Source: Thermoleophilia bacterium (GTDB lineage Bacteria; Actinomycetota; Thermoleophilia; Gaiellales; Gaiellaceae). From it: DNA of 5,377 nt. Under the pieces are notes generated by a model. It saw only the letters and a list, made by a program, of their open reading frames with translations, was not told the DNA's origin and made no database searches. Both the position numbers and the translations under genes were made by a program. Location of the stretch: assembly GCA_025934335.1 (NCBI GenBank), contig JAICYG010000168.1, positions 1-5,377 on the forward strand, given 5' to 3'. Positions 4,152 to 5,377 of this stretch are shown here, piece by piece. Position 1 is the first letter of the stretch. Every line of letters begins with the position of its first letter.

Positions 4152-5285
4152 ATGGCGAGTGAGCGTTCGGTCACGGTCGGCAACGTGAGGATCGGCGGCG
4201 GCGCGCCCGTCGTCGTCCAGTCGATGACGACGACGAAGACGCACGACGTGCCGGCGACGACGGCACAGATCGCGGCGCTCGCGAGCGCCGGCTGCGAGAT
4301 CGTTCGCGTCGCTGTGCCGAAGACGGAGGACGCCGAGGCGCTCGGAAAGATCGTCCGCTTCTCGCCCGTGCCGATCATCGCCGACATCCATTTCAACGCC
4401 AGCCTGGCGCTGAAGGCGATCGAGCAGGGCGTCGCGGCGGTGCGGATCAACCCCGGCAACATCGGCGGCCCCGAGAAGGTGGAGCAGGTCGTGCGCGCCG
4501 CGAAGGAGAAGGGGATCCCGATGCGCATCGGCGCGAACTCCGGGTCGCTCCCCAGGCACCTCGAGGAGCTCGCGCAGCACGATCAGGCGGAGGCGCTCGT
4601 CGAGGCGGCGCTCGAGGAGGTGCGGCTGCTCGAGTCGCTCGACTACCGCGACTTCAAGATCTCGGTCAAGTCGAGCCACGTGCCGACGATGATCCGCGCC
4701 TACCGGATGCTGGCCGACCGCGTCCCGTACCCGCTCCATCTCGGCGTCACGGAGGCCGGGACGGTCTTCAGCGGCTCGATCAAGAGCGCGGTCGGGATCG
4801 GCACGCTGCTCGCGGAGGGCATCGGCGACACGATCCGCGTCTCGCTCTCCGCCGACCCGGTCGAGGAGCCGAAGACGGCCTTCGAGATCCTGAAGGCGCT
4901 CGGGCTGCGCGAGCGCGGGCCCGTGATGATCGCATGCCCGTCCTGCGGCCGCGACAACGTCGGCGTGCACACGCTCGCCGAGCAGGTGGAGACGCGCCTC
5001 GCCGGCTATCCGCAGGCCTTCGAGGTTGCGGTGCTCGGCTGCGCGGTCAACGGGCCGGGGGAGAGCGGCGACGCCGACTTCGGCATCGCCGGCGGTCGCG
5101 ACGTCGGCTTCATCTACGCGCACGGCCGCGTGCTCAAGAAGGTGTCGAGCGACATCCTCGTCGACGAGCTCTTCCACGAGATCGACCGCTGGATCGCCGA
5201 GGGCATGCACCGCCCGAAACGGCTCAAGATGGCCAAGCCGGCGGCGCTCGCGATGGCCGAGGCGTCGTCCATCCCCCTCGAGTAG
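4152..5285 (+). CDS. ispG: 4-hydroxy-3-methylbut-2-en-1-yl diphosphate synthase (IspG/GcpE), [4Fe-4S] enzyme
   Basis: IspG converts 2-C-methyl-D-erythritol 2,4-cyclodiphosphate to HMBPP, the penultimate step of the MEP pathway, using a [4Fe-4S] cluster fed by flavodoxin or ferredoxin in the cytoplasm. The 377-residue protein has the two-domain bacterial form without the plant-type insert. The TIM-barrel domain shows VVVQSMTTT (20-28), MRIGANSGSL (124-133), VKSSHV (172-177) and LHLGVTEAG (195-203). The C-terminal cluster domain has Cys262 and Cys265 (CPSCGRDNVG), Cys297 (LGCAVNGPGE) and the fourth ligand Glu304, matching E. coli Cys270, Cys273, Cys305 and Glu312 at a constant offset of 8. The usual QSMTNT reads QSMTTT, a mild change. 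ATG 4152 is 10 bp past the rseP stop and places the conserved N-terminus correctly, with no Shine-Dalgarno sequence before it. With dxr two genes upstream, two steps of one pathway share a probable operon. The C-terminal tail after about residue 350 is extended and rich in Ala, Lys and Arg. Confidence 0.97.
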   Translation: MASERSVTVGNVRIGGGAPVVVQSMTTTKTHDVPATTAQIAALASAGCEIVRVAVPKTEDAEALGKIVRFSPVPIIADIHFNASLALKAIEQGVAAVRINPGNIGGPEKVEQVVRAAKEKGIPMRIGANSGSLPRHLEELAQHDQAEALVEAALEEVRLLESLDYRDFKISVKSSHVPTMIRAYRMLADRVPYPLHLGVTEAGTVFSGSIKSAVGIGTLLAEGIGDTIRVSLSADPVEEPKTAFEILKALGLRERGPVMIACPSCGRDNVGVHTLAEQVETRLAGYPQAFEVAVLGCAVNGPGESGDADFGIAGGRDVGFIYAHGRVLKKVSSDILVDELFHEIDRWIAEGMHRPKRLKMAKPAALAMAEASSIPLE

Positions 5286-5288
5286 CCT
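5283..5288 (+). promoter_or_regulatory. Candidate -10 element of proS at the ispG stop
   Basis: TAGCCT fits TANNNT and includes the ispG TAG stop (5283-5285). It ends 12 bases before the proS ATG, so a transcript from it would have a leader of about 5-6 bases. No Shine-Dalgarno sequence is visible between the two genes. As with ispG, the stop codon gives TA for free, so support is weak. Confidence 0.25.
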
Positions 5289-5300
5289 GGTGCGGCAACA

Positions 5301-5377
5301 ATGATCGCTCGGGCTTCCCAGCTCTTCCTGCCGACCCTGCGCGACGCGCCGGCGGACGCGGAGGCCGTCAACCACAA
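5301..5377 (+). CDS. proS: Prolyl-tRNA synthetase, N-terminal end (partial)
   Basis: The frame from ATG 5301 stays open to the window edge and gives 25 complete codons. It contains RASQLFLPTLRDAPADAEAV (residues 4-23), the typical start of bacterial-type ProRS, which normally begins near M-R-x-S-x-x-F-x-P-T-L-R-E-x-P-x-D-A-E and continues into a stretch ending SH(K/R)LMLRAG. The enzyme charges tRNA(Pro) with proline in the cytoplasm. Its place 15 bp after ispG agrees with the ispG-proS neighbourhood known from actinobacteria and supports the call. The catalytic class II motifs and any editing domain lie outside the window. No in-frame start exists between the ispG stop and this ATG. Confidence 0.85.
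   Translation, partial: MIARASQLFLPTLRDAPADAEAVNH

Noticed and set aside
4095..5375. Minus-strand open frame of 426 codons over ispG
   Set aside because: It covers the well-supported ispG on the opposite strand; its product is charged and low in complexity, with no domain recognised.

Overview
The window is an ordinary-looking stretch of a high-GC bacterial chromosome, with every gene on the + strand: frr (3' end), uppS, cdsA, dxr, rseP, ispG and proS (5' end). The GC-rich third codon positions, the dxr-rseP-ispG-proS order and the style of the proteins point to an actinobacterial lineage. uppS lying between frr and cdsA fits a deep-branching group such as Thermoleophilia better than Streptomyces or Mycobacterium. 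The phylum-level call is moderately supported; the class-level call is inference from memory of gene orders.

Layout. Positions 1-1645 hold a tightly packed block: the end of ribosome recycling factor, then undecaprenyl diphosphate synthase starting on a TTG directly after the frr stop, then CDP-diglyceride synthase overlapping uppS by ATGA. A 280-bp non-coding gap (1646-1925) follows, rich in inverted repeats; it looks like a transcription boundary carrying an end signal for cdsA and the control region of dxr. Positions 1926-5285 hold dxr, rseP (overlapping dxr by 10 bp) and ispG (10 bp after rseP). proS starts 15 bp after ispG and runs off the window.

How the genes work together. Dxr and IspG are the second and the penultimate enzymes of the MEP pathway, which makes isopentenyl and dimethylallyl diphosphate. 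UppS condenses such units into the polyprenyl carrier used for peptidoglycan and other wall polymers. CdsA makes CDP-diacylglycerol for phospholipids. RseP is an intramembrane protease usually used in envelope signalling. Frr and ProS belong to translation. The cluster therefore joins isoprenoid precursor supply, lipid carrier and phospholipid synthesis, envelope proteolysis and translation, a grouping seen in many bacteria.

I found no previously undescribed system. The points most worth a second look are: a Dxr about 33 residues short in its NADPH-binding domain, with all catalytic residues kept; an extra helical, TPR-like cytoplasmic segment in RseP; the structured cdsA-dxr gap; and -10-like TANNNT sequences made partly from the TAG stop codons before ispG and proS, which hint at leaderless or nearly leaderless starts. 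I saw no tRNA, rRNA, mobile element, CRISPR array or pseudogene.
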